This document shows positions 25,982-33,169 of a stretch of DNA of 64,000 nt, piece by piece; the first letter of the stretch is position 1; the number at the start of each line of letters is the position of its first letter. Location of the stretch: assembly GCA_041396905.1 (NCBI GenBank), contig JAWKXQ010000010.1, forward strand, positions 1 through 64,000. Direction: 5' to 3'. This DNA comes from JACXVD01 sp020446665. Its GTDB lineage: Bacteria > Pseudomonadota > Alphaproteobacteria > Sphingomonadales > Sphingomonadaceae. The position numbers were made by a program, and so were the translations under genes. The notes under the pieces were generated by a model. The model had not been told where the DNA came from. It searched no databases and saw only the letters and a list, made by a program, of their open reading frames with translations.

Positions 25982-26032
25982 TGTCTGTCCTTGCGATCAA
26001 GGTTTGCGGGCGGTCAGCCGCAGCGGTTGATT

Positions 26033-26633
26033 TCAGGACCCGGAGCCCAGGAATTTTGCGGCGCGTCTATAGTGGTGCGGTGGGGTGGATATAGAGCGCG
26101 GCGTCATGCGCCTCCAGCTCTTCCAGAGTGGGCCAGTATTCCTGCTCGTCCAGATAATGCCCCTGGAAATGCGAATTGAGCACCGCGCCATTGAGCTTGA
26201 GCCCAGTCATCGCCCGGTCAATTTCTCTGACTGAACCCGCCACATCACGCGGGTCAAAGGCGGCGAGGGCAGAAATGCGATCCGGGTGGCGGGCGCAGGC
26301 GTCAGCGGCGATGTCATTGGCCTGCCGCGCCAGCGGCGTGCCCTCGCCGGGGCGCACGACCTGCCCCCCGGGGCTGGTCAGCAGCAGAAGCTGCCGATCA
26401 ATCCCGTACTCGTCCATGTGTGACAAGCGCAGTTCGCCCAAATCCTGCAGCATTTCCTGCAGCCTGAGCATGGCACGAAACATGCCCGCCATGCGCAGGG
26501 AATCGTCCTGCATTTCGCAGCTGCCCAGATAGTCCACCTGTGCCTTTACCAGATCGGGAAAGGTCCATGCCTCTTCCGTGGCGATCCGTTTGTAGGGCAC
26601 GTCGCGATCGATATGTCCCGCGCGCGGTGCCAT
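26033..26633 (-). pseudogene. Amidohydrolase-family (ACMSD-like) decarboxylase/hydrolase, internally deleted
   Basis: ATG 26633 begins YKRIATEEAWTFPDLVKAQV, the start style of ACMSD-type amidohydrolases such as 5-carboxyvanillate or resorcylate decarboxylases. Then come SHMDEYGIDRQLLLLTSPG, AADACARHPDRISALAAFDP, NSHFQGHYLDEQEYWP and YIHPTAP. Right after this the frame stops (26067); the expected metal-ligand and catalytic middle is missing. In another frame the sequence goes straight to AAKFLGSGS and a stop at 26033-26035, which reads as the true C-terminus. So roughly 170-190 residues were lost in one deletion. Substrate is unknown. Confidence 0.8.
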
Positions 26634-26751
26634 GCCCACCCGCTCGCGCACGCCGCGTTCTTCGGCATGGCCCGGCTGGATGACCTCACCTGACCGCTGG
26701 ACAGGAACCGGCAGCGCGCTAGTCTCGCTACCCATCCAGCAAGGGTGGAGA

Positions 26752-27630
26752 ATGACGATGTGCGATGAAGCTGACCTGTCCCGCTTTGACCGGCTCAATG
26801 CGGCGAAGACCGGCCTGAACCGGCGGCAATTTGCCGTGCTCGGCGCAGCGGGCACATTGGCGGCCTGCACATCCATGGATGCAACCGCCAGCAGCGCCTT
26901 GAAAGAGAGCAGCGTCAGCTTCGCCACGCCGGACGGGACAATGGATGGCTTTTTCGTCCATCCCGGAGAAGGCAAGCATCCGGCGGTGATCTTGTGGCCA
27001 GATATCGCCTCTATCCGCGATTCCAAGCGGATGATGGCCCGGCGGCTGGCGGGCGAAGGCTATGCCGTGCTGCTGGTCAATCCCTATTACCGCGATGTTG
27101 CGGGCGAGCAATTTGCCGATTTCGCTGCCTTCATGCAGAGCGGCTGGGACAAGGTAAAGCCATGGCGCGCGCAGCTTTCCGCCGATGCGATCATGCGCGA
27201 TGCCACTGCGATTATTGGCTGGCTCGATGCGCAGGAGACCGTCGATACCACGCGTGGGATTGGTAATCAGGGCTATTGCATGGGCGGCCCCTTCACCTTC
27301 TGGACCGCCGCCGCACGGCCCGCCCGCGTCAGCGCCGCAGCCAGCTTCCATGGCGGAGGGCTGGTGCGCGAGGATGCGCAAAGCCCGCACAAGACCTTTG
27401 GCGAAGCGAAAGCGCAATATCTCGTCGCCATCGCGCAGAATGACGATGCCAAGGCGCCCGGTGACAAGGATGCGCTGCGCGATGCCGCCGAACGGGTCGG
27501 CGCCAAGGCAGAGATCGAAGTCTATCCCGCCGATCACGGCTGGTGCGTGCCGGATTCCCCCAGCTATAACGAGGCCGAAGCCGAACGCGCCTGGGCCCGG
27601 CTGCTGGCGCTCTATGAGCGGGCGCTCTGA
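26752..27630 (+). CDS. Exported dienelactone hydrolase family protein
   Basis: A 292-residue alpha/beta hydrolase. A Tat-like lipoprotein signal is visible (NRRQFAVLGAAGTLAAC): twin Arg and lipobox Cys near residue 40. The hydrolase part shows the nucleophile elbow GNQGYCMGG (Cys), an expected late Asp, and the His in YPADHGWC, the Cys-His-Asp triad of dienelactone hydrolases. ATG 26752 has GGTGGAGA upstream. It is divergent from the broken amidohydrolase gene across 118 bases, and its end meets the aldo-keto reductase. Dienelactone hydrolases open lactones in aromatic catabolism, but the family is broad, and an exported form is unusual for that job. Confidence 0.85.
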   Translation: MTMCDEADLSRFDRLNAAKTGLNRRQFAVLGAAGTLAACTSMDATASSALKESSVSFATPDGTMDGFFVHPGEGKHPAVILWPDIASIRDSKRMMARRLAGEGYAVLLVNPYYRDVAGEQFADFAAFMQSGWDKVKPWRAQLSADAIMRDATAIIGWLDAQETVDTTRGIGNQGYCMGGPFTFWTAAARPARVSAAASFHGGGLVREDAQSPHKTFGEAKAQYLVAIAQNDDAKAPGDKDALRDAAERVGAKAEIEVYPADHGWCVPDSPSYNEAEAERAWARLLALYERAL

Positions 27631-27632
27631 GC

Positions 27633-27654
27633 GTTAGGGTCAGGACCCACTAAT
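27633..27654. repeat. Solo inverted-repeat-like motif between converging genes
   Basis: GTTAGGGTCAGGACCCACTAATC spans the gap between the hydrolase and the reductase stop. It matches about 17 of 21 positions of the MITE terminus at 16541 and shares TTAGGGTCAGG with 3349-3339. It may be an insertion-element footprint. Confidence 0.35.
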
Positions 27655-28642
27655 CAAAATCCTCGGTATCAATCGTCTTGCGCATCGCTTCGGCATAGCG
27701 ATGGCCGCTGACGCTTTGCTGGTTGATCAGCGCGCCTGCTTCTTCGAGCACGGCGTCTGACAGGGTCAGGTTGGCGGCGGCGAAATTGGCTTCGAGATGG
27801 GCGATGCTGGTCGTGCCGGGGATGGCGTGGACATGATCGCCGCGCGAGAGGACCCAGGCCAGCGCCAGTTGCGCCGGCTTGATGCCTGCGGTCGCCGCGA
27901 TGGCATTGAACTGGTCGATCAGGGCCAGATTATGCGGCCAGTTTTCCGCGTTGAAGCGGGGCATGTTCCGGCGCAGATCATTCTCGCCCAGCGTGGCGGG
28001 ATCGCGCAGCTCCCCGCCCAGCGCGCCGCGCGCGACGGGGCTGAAGGCGACCAGCGCAATGCCCAGTTCGCGCGTAGTGTCGAGCACGCCCAGCTCCACA
28101 TTGCGGGTCCAGAGCGAATATTCGGGCTGCACCGCTGCCATGGGGTGGACGGCATGGGCCTCGCGAATATGGGCGGCTGACCATTCGGATACGCCATAGT
28201 CCCCGATCTTGCCTGCTTCGATTGCCCGCGCCATCGCGCCAACGCTGTCGGCAATCGGCACTTTCGGGTCGAAACGGTGCATGTAGAACAGATCGATATG
28301 ATCGGTGCCCAGCCGCTGCAGGCTGGCATCGAGCGATGCGGTGATAGCATCGGGCGAACAGTCGATCCCGCGCCGTGCGCCGTCGATCACGATCCCGGTC
28401 TTGCTGGCGAGGAAGAACTCCTTGCGGCGATGCATCACCGCCTCGGCCAGCAGTTCCTCATTCTTGCCCCCGCCATAGATATTGGCCGTGTCGAGATGGT
28501 TATAGCCGAGGTCGAGCGCGCGGTTGAGCAGTTTGACTTTCTCGTCCTGCGGCGGCGGATTGCCATAGGCCCAGGACAGGTTCATGCAGCCCAGACCGAC
28601 AGGGTGGACTGCGGTGCCGTTGATCGTGCGCGCGCTCACCAT
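27650..28642 (-). CDS. Aldo/keto reductase
   Basis: A 330-residue NADPH-dependent TIM-barrel oxidoreductase. Family marks: VHPVGLGCMNLSWAYGN at the start, the tetrad Asp and Tyr in NHLDTANIYGGGKNEELLAE, the Lys in LASKTGI, FYMHRFDP (His), YGVSEWSAAHIREA, YSLWTRN and VAFSPVARGALGG, and late cofactor-binding HAIPGTTSIAHLEAN. The family is wide and the substrate is open. Its start lies two bases after the ligC pseudogene stop on the same strand, so the two were once an operon. Confidence 0.93.
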   Translation of the reverse strand: MVSARTINGTAVHPVGLGCMNLSWAYGNPPPQDEKVKLLNRALDLGYNHLDTANIYGGGKNEELLAEAVMHRRKEFFLASKTGIVIDGARRGIDCSPDAITASLDASLQRLGTDHIDLFYMHRFDPKVPIADSVGAMARAIEAGKIGDYGVSEWSAAHIREAHAVHPMAAVQPEYSLWTRNVELGVLDTTRELGIALVAFSPVARGALGGELRDPATLGENDLRRNMPRFNAENWPHNLALIDQFNAIAATAGIKPAQLALAWVLSRGDHVHAIPGTTSIAHLEANFAAANLTLSDAVLEEAGALINQQSVSGHRYAEAMRKTIDTEDFD

Positions 28643-28644
28643 GA

Positions 28645-29340
28645 TCAGCTCCAGCCGTCCTGTGCTTCGAGATCAGCTGCCAGCTCGCCAATCACGCGGT
28701 AGCAATCGAGCACCTGGCTGACCGAGCTGTTCGGCTCGCGCCCTTCGCGGATGGCGGCCACAAATTCGCGGTCCTGCAATTCGATGCCGTTCATGCTCAC
28801 GGCCACATTGGACACGTCAATCGGCTCTTCCTTGCCGTTCACCAGATCGTCGTAACGGGCGATATAGGTCGCGCTGTCGCCGATATAGCGGAAGAAAGTG
28901 CCCAGCGGCCCGTCATTATTGAAGCTCAGCGAAAGCGTGCAAATCGCGCCGGTTTCAGCCTTGAGCTGGATCGACATGTCCATCGCGATGCCCAGTTCGG
29001 GGTGCTTTGGCCCCTGCATCACATTGGCCGCGACGATCTTGCCCGACTGATAGGCAAACAGGTCAATCGTGTGTGCGGCGTGGTGCCACAGCAGGTGATC
29101 GGTCCAGCTGCGCGGCTGCCCCTTGGCATTCATGTTCTTGCGGCGGAAGAAATAGGTCTGCACGTCCATCTGCTGGATCGCGAACTCGCCCGACACGATC
29201 CGGTTATGGACATATTGGTGGCTGGGATTGAAGCGGCGGGTGTGGCCGACCATGCAGACGAGGCCGGTTTCCTTCGCCTTGGCTTCCACCGCCAGCGCAT
29301 CGGCCCAGCTATCGGACAGGGGGATTTCCACCTGGACATG
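28645..29340 (-). pseudogene. ligC: ligC-like CHMS dehydrogenase (Gfo/Idh/MocA), 5'-truncated
   Basis: The last about 230 residues closely resemble LigC, the NADP enzyme that oxidises 4-carboxy-2-hydroxymuconate semialdehyde in protocatechuate 4,5-cleavage: EHVQVEIPLSDSWADALAVE, VCMVGHTRRFNPSHQYVHN, MDVQTYFFRRKNMNAKGQPR, WTDHLLWHHAAHTIDLFAYQ and SLSFNNDGPLGTFFRYIGD. About 90-100 N-terminal residues holding the Rossmann nucleotide site are absent. The sequence runs directly into antisense of the ligI gene at about 29332-29345. The frame stays open further upstream, but that part is ligI antisense. The catalytic His region survives but cofactor binding is lost. Confidence 0.88.
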
Positions 29341-29734
29341 CTCTTCGCGCTGCGCGATCATCTCGGCTTTGCGAAGAATGTGATTGTCCAGGCGAGCTGC
29401 CACGGCACCGATAATGCCGCGACGCTGGATGCGATTGCCAAATCGAATGGCAAGGCGCGCGGGGTCGCGGTGGTCGATCACATGGGCCGCCCTGATGTGA
29501 CCGAAGGGCCGGACGGGCCGAGCATGCGCGCCTTTCGCCGCCGCCGTCGCGCCGCTGGTGGCGGATTATCCTGATCGCTGCATCTGGGGCACGGACTGGC
29601 CGCATCCCAACATGCAGGATGAAATACCCGATGACGGACACGTGGTGGACATGATCCCGCGTATCGCGCCCACGCCGGAGCTGCAGCGCAAGCTGCTGGT
29701 CGACAATCCGGAGCGGCTTTACTGGGCTGACTGA
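29332..29734 (+). pseudogene. ligI: ligI-like 2-pyrone-4,6-dicarboxylate hydrolase, 5'-truncated with internal deletions
   Basis: Plus-strand fragments match LigI, the amidohydrolase that opens 2-pyrone-4,6-dicarboxylate: LFALRDHLGFAKNVIVQASC, HGTDNAATLDAIAKSNGKAR, a jump from VAVVD to HMGRPDVTEGPDGPSMRAF, another jump with a frame change at about 29546, then WGTDWPHPNMQDEIPDDG and PTPELQRKLLVDNPERLYW to the stop. Missing are the N-terminus (about 80 residues or more), about 65 residues in the middle and about 35 before the last part. The gene lies head-to-head with ligC, and both lost their 5' ends at the same point. Confidence 0.87.
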
Positions 29735-29745
29735 GGCATCATAAG

Positions 29746-29880
29746 TCCCCTCCTCTTCAGGGGAGGGGGTTGGGGGTGGGGACTGTCGGAGCGCGCATTG
29801 CCAGCCATGCGCCCCACCCCACTGCGACTAGGCGGTAAACCGCCAAGCCTGGTTGCCCGTCCCCTGAAGAGAAGGGGCTC
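29746..29880. repeat. Dispersed hairpin repeat, copy 1
   Basis: A 135-base intergenic repeat with outer arms (CCCCTCCTCTTCAGGGGAGG and CCCGTCCCCTGAAGAGAAGG) and inner core GCGCCCCACCCCACTGCGAC. It shares core and arms with copies near 34384 (inverted) and 40731. It separates ligI from the converging DUF2189 gene and can fold as a terminator. It has no coding content. Confidence 0.75.
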
Positions 29881-29892
29881 AAACCGCACCGG

Positions 29893-30675
29893 CTAACCCA
29901 CATCCTCGCTCACTGCCCGGCGATACAGGTGCCAGGTCGCGTGGCCCAGCACCGGCAGGGCAATCAGCATCCCCAGGAATGCCGGGATCATGGCGATAAA
30001 CAGCAGCACGGATATGATGATCGCCCAGCCGATCAGCACCGGCTTGTTACAGCGGATCGCGGCCAGGCTGGTGATGATCGCGGTGAGGAAGTCCACTTCC
30101 TTGTCCACCAGCATGGGCAGGCTCATCACCGTGATCGAATAGAAACCGAGCGCCATCAGCGCGCCGACGAAGCTGCCCACCACCAGCATCAGAATTCCGG
30201 CATTGGTCTGGAAGATCTCCATCGATTCCGATCCGATCCCGCTTTCAGCAAGGAAGATCGCGAATATCCCATGCGCGACCATCAGCCAGAAACCGAAGGC
30301 GACAAAGACGATGATTCCCATGGAGAGGATCTGTTCATCCCCGCGCCCGCGCAATGCGCCCAGCACTGCGCCCCAGCTCATCGGCAGGCCCAGTTCGCGC
30401 CTGCGGCTGACTTCATAAAGGCCCACGGCAATGAAGGGCGCAATCAGCGGGAAACCTGCGGCAATCGGGATCAGCCAGGTCGGCGATCCCCATTGGAACA
30501 GCGCATAGGCGGCAAACAACCCTCCGCCGACATAGATGCTGGCAAAGAACAGGCCATAGATCGGGCAGGCGAGGAAATCCCTCAGCCCTGAGGTCAGTGA
30601 TGCCTTCAGATCAGCAAAGGTCAGCCCGCGTGTAACCGTGAACTGGGCAACTGGTGCCTTTTCTACCGTGGCCAT
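29893..30675 (-). CDS. DUF2189 family integral membrane protein
   Basis: A 260-residue protein with about six hydrophobic helices and a short polar N-terminus. VTRGLTFADLKASLTSGLRD precedes the first helix, followed by GLYEVSRRRELGLPMSWGAV, which matches the DUF2189 family. Function is unknown. ATG 30675 has GGGAGGAG upstream and gives the usual N-terminus; the longer in-frame extension to 30876 crosses the fumarylacetoacetase end and is discarded. Same strand as, and downstream of, the tyrosine-catabolism operon with an 80-base gap. Confidence 0.8.
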   Translation of the reverse strand: MATVEKAPVAQFTVTRGLTFADLKASLTSGLRDFLACPIYGLFFASIYVGGGLFAAYALFQWGSPTWLIPIAAGFPLIAPFIAVGLYEVSRRRELGLPMSWGAVLGALRGRGDEQILSMGIIVFVAFGFWLMVAHGIFAIFLAESGIGSESMEIFQTNAGILMLVVGSFVGALMALGFYSITVMSLPMLVDKEVDFLTAIITSLAAIRCNKPVLIGWAIIISVLLFIAMIPAFLGMLIALPVLGHATWHLYRRAVSEDVG

Positions 30676-30754
30676 GCGACTCTCCTCCCATGCCTTTGGC
30701 AATTGGCGGGACGGTGCATCATGCCCTGTCGTGACGCAAGGGTGGCGTGGCGCG

Positions 30755-31765
30755 CTAGGCTTGCACCACTGCCTGCTCGATCGCGCCGAAGATCGAGTGG
30801 TTGGCGGCATCGCGCATTTCGATGCGGACAATGTCTCCCGGCGCCATGAAAGGGGTGCCGGGCTCGCCATTGGCAATCGTTTCGATCATGCGGATTTCCG
30901 CGATGCAGCTATAGCCCTTGCCGCCTTCGGCCACCGGCTTGCCCGCGCTGCCATCGGCGTCCTTGTTGGAGACTGTGCCGGACCCGATGATCGTGCCCGC
31001 GCAAAGCTGGCGTGTCTTTGCCGCATGGGCGATCAGGTCTGCGAGGCTAAAGGTCGCATCGACCCCGGCATCCGCGCGGCCAAAGGGCTGGCCATTATAA
31101 TCCACCATCAGCGGCAGATGGATGCGCGCATCCTGCCAGGCATCGCCCAGTTCGTCGGGCGTGACCGCCACCGGGCTGAAAGCGCTGGCGGGTTTGGACT
31201 GGAAAAAGCCGAACCCCTTGGCCAGTTCGCCCGGGATCAGGCCGCGCAGGGAAACATCGTTCACCAGCATCAGCAGCTTGATATGGCCCGCTGCATCGGC
31301 GGCGCTGACGCCCATCGGCACATCATCGGTGATGCAGGCAATTTCGCCTTCCATGTCGCAGCCCCAGGCGGTGTCTTTCAGCGGGATCGGCGCGCGCGGG
31401 GGCAGGAAGTTGTCGCTGCCGCCCTGATACATCAGCGGATCGTGCCAGAAACTGTCGGGCAGTTCGGCCCCGCGTGCCCGGCGCACCAGCTCCACGTGAT
31501 TGACGTAGGCGCTGCCATCGGCCCACTGATAGGCGCGCGGCAGCGGCGAATGCGCCTCGCGCTCGTGGAAACGCTCGCATGGCACCACCTGATGCTCGAC
31601 ATCGGTATAGAGCGCCTGCAGCAGCGGCTCGCAATGGTCCCAGTCATCCAGCGCGGCCTGCAAGCTCGGCGCGATATTGCTGGCCGCGCAATAGCGGGTG
31701 AGGTCCTTGGACACGACCACCAATTGGCCATCGCGGCTGCCATTATTGAGTGAAGCGAGCTTCAT
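30755..31765 (-). CDS. Fumarylacetoacetate hydrolase family protein
   Basis: A 336-residue cytoplasmic hydrolase likely splitting fumarylacetoacetate to fumarate and acetoacetate, the last step of tyrosine degradation. FAH-fold marks include DMEGEIACITDDVPMGVS with metal-binding acidic residues, LLMLVNDVSLRGLIPGELAK and LCAGTIIGSGTVSNKDADG. Its length fits the bacterial FAH-like form. The start ATG 31765 overlaps the maleylacetoacetate isomerase stop by ATGA. The order hppD, VOC, maiA, this gene makes the FAH assignment strong. Confidence 0.9.
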   Translation of the reverse strand: MKLASLNNGSRDGQLVVVSKDLTRYCAASNIAPSLQAALDDWDHCEPLLQALYTDVEHQVVPCERFHEREAHSPLPRAYQWADGSAYVNHVELVRRARGAELPDSFWHDPLMYQGGSDNFLPPRAPIPLKDTAWGCDMEGEIACITDDVPMGVSAADAAGHIKLLMLVNDVSLRGLIPGELAKGFGFFQSKPASAFSPVAVTPDELGDAWQDARIHLPLMVDYNGQPFGRADAGVDATFSLADLIAHAAKTRQLCAGTIIGSGTVSNKDADGSAGKPVAEGGKGYSCIAEIRMIETIANGEPGTPFMAPGDIVRIEMRDAANHSIFGAIEQAVVQA

Positions 31766-32409
31766 GCAGGGTTCCTCTCCGGATTATCGGGCTGGTTGTC
31801 AGGGTGTGCCCGCTCAAAGGGCGGCAATGCAAGGCAGGCCGCTTCAATCCGGGTGATATGTGGCATCTGCGAAAGGTCGAAGGCAAAGCGCCGCGCATTA
31901 TAGAGCTGCGGCACCAGCACCACTTCGAACAGGCCGGGCGTATCCAGCAGGAAATCGTCGCTGCCCAATTGTGCCAGCCGCGCTTCCACTGCGCCCAGCG
32001 TCTTGGCCAGCCAGTGGCGATACCAGGTCTCGATCTCGTCCTGCGAATGGCCGAGCGGTTGCTTGAGATATTGCAGCACCGGCAGGTTCAGCGGCGCATG
32101 CAATTCCGTGGCATTGGCATAAGCCAGCTCGCGCACGGTAAAGCGCTGTTCGAGATCGGTGGGCAGCAGCGGATGGGCGGGATAGGCCTCATCAAGCCAT
32201 TCGAGGATCGCCATGCTCTGCGCCCGGTCGCGGCCGCCTGCCTCCAGCATGGGCACACCGGCAAAGGGATTGCGGCTGGTGAAGGCAGCGGCGCGCTGTT
32301 CGGATTGCAGCAGGTTTACCGGGATGATGTCGTAATCGAGCTGCTTGAGGTTGAGCGCGATGCGAAGGCGAAACGAAGTCGAGCTGCGATAATAGGCAAA
32401 CAGCTTCAA
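31762..32409 (-). CDS. maiA: Maleylacetoacetate isomerase
   Basis: A 215-residue zeta-class glutathione S-transferase fold that isomerises maleylacetoacetate to fumarylacetoacetate using glutathione. YYRSSTSFRLRIALNLK carries the zeta-class SSxSxRVR-like glutathione site, followed by FAGVPMLEAGGRDRAQSMAI and a C-terminal helical domain. The start is TTG 32409, overlapping the VOC gene stop as TTGA, so translation is probably coupled. It lies between the VOC gene and the FAH gene in the tyrosine operon. Confidence 0.92.
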   Translation of the reverse strand: MKLFAYYRSSTSFRLRIALNLKQLDYDIIPVNLLQSEQRAAAFTSRNPFAGVPMLEAGGRDRAQSMAILEWLDEAYPAHPLLPTDLEQRFTVRELAYANATELHAPLNLPVLQYLKQPLGHSQDEIETWYRHWLAKTLGAVEARLAQLGSDDFLLDTPGLFEVVLVPQLYNARRFAFDLSQMPHITRIEAACLALPPFERAHPDNQPDNPERNPA

Positions 32410-33035
32410 ACCCCGTGTTCCTTCCTTGAGTCTTTTTCCGCGCTACCGCGTTGCTGCTTGAGCGCGTTCTCGTTTGCGCTAACGCGTTGCTGCTTGAGCG
32501 CTTCTTCATGCAGCCAATCTGCATGACGCGGAGCTTTCTTTGTCTGGCTCCATTCGTCAAGCATCAAAGGCGCGACGCGCTTCAATTCGGCATATTGCTC
32601 GTCCGTGCCGATATCGGCGGCCAGTTCGACCCGGTGGCCATTGGGGTCGAAGAAATAGATCGACTTGAAGATGCCGTGATGCGTGGGGCCAAGTACGTCG
32701 ATGCCGAGCCCTTCAATATGCGCCTTGGCGCTGAGCAGTTCTTCCTCCGATGCGACCCGAAAGGCGAGATGCTGCACCCATTCGGGCGTGTTCGTATCGC
32801 GGCCCATTTCCGGCTGGTTGGGCAGCTCGAAAAAGGCCAGCACATTGCCGTTACCCGCGTCGAGAAAGACATGCATGTAAGGGTCATAGGCGCCGGTGGA
32901 TGGCACGTGATCCTCGGCAAAGGCGGTGGTGTATTCCATCCCCAGCACCTTGCCATACCATTCCACCGTCTCTTTCGCGTCCTTGCAGCGATAGGCCGTG
33001 TGGTGGATGCCGCCGAGTTTTACGGGGTGTGCCAT
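32406..33035 (-). CDS. VOC (glyoxalase/dioxygenase fold) protein in the tyrosine operon
   Basis: A 209-residue vicinal-oxygen-chelate protein with two beta-alpha-beta-beta-beta units in the first about 150 residues: LGGIHHTAYRCKDAKETVEW (metal His), WVQHLAFRVASEEELLSAKA and KSIYFFDPNGHRVELAAD (metal Glu). Its substrate is unknown; its place between hppD and maiA suggests a tyrosine-pathway role. No hmgA is visible in the window, and I do not claim this protein replaces it. The last about 30 residues are an unusual tail encoded by a 36-base near-duplicate (ALKQQR twice). ATG 33035 has GAGGGA upstream. Confidence 0.82.
   Translation of the reverse strand: MAHPVKLGGIHHTAYRCKDAKETVEWYGKVLGMEYTTAFAEDHVPSTGAYDPYMHVFLDAGNGNVLAFFELPNQPEMGRDTNTPEWVQHLAFRVASEEELLSAKAHIEGLGIDVLGPTHHGIFKSIYFFDPNGHRVELAADIGTDEQYAELKRVAPLMLDEWSQTKKAPRHADWLHEEALKQQRVSANENALKQQRGSAEKDSRKEHGV
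32440..32501. repeat. In-frame 26-bp direct repeats in the VOC gene tail
   Basis: GCGCTACCGCGTTGCTGCTT and on to 32465 recurs from 32476 to 32501 (25 of 26 bases the same) at a 36-base step. On the coding minus strand this makes a 12-residue repeat with ALKQQR twice, near the C-terminus of the VOC protein and just before the maiA start. Confidence 0.7.
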
Positions 33036-33049
33036 CAATTCCCTCTCAA

Positions 33050-33156
33050 CCGTTTGCCCTTGGTGCTGAGTTTGCCGAAGCATCGAAGGGCCGTATTTCT
33101 TCTGGACCGTTGCTCCGAAAAGAAGAGCGGTGCTTCGACAAGCTCAGCACGAACGG
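33050..33156. repeat. Inverted pair of a sphingomonad-type intergenic repeat (REPIN-like)
   Basis: GGTGCTGAGTTTGCCGAAGC in the left arm (33062-33081) faces GGTGCTTCGACAAGCTCAGC with ACGAACGG in the right arm (33129-33156). The right-arm sequence is a familiar dispersed motif of GC-rich alpha- and gammaproteobacteria. The pair fills most of the gap between the VOC and hppD stop/start, so it is transcribed and likely folds as an mRNA hairpin. Confidence 0.65.
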
Positions 33157-33169
33157 TTTCGGCAGTTTG

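Noticed and set aside
32406..33035. VOC protein as a replacement for homogentisate dioxygenase
   Set aside because: Position is suggestive and hmgA is not in the window, but homogentisate dioxygenase is a different fold and hmgA may lie elsewhere in the genome.
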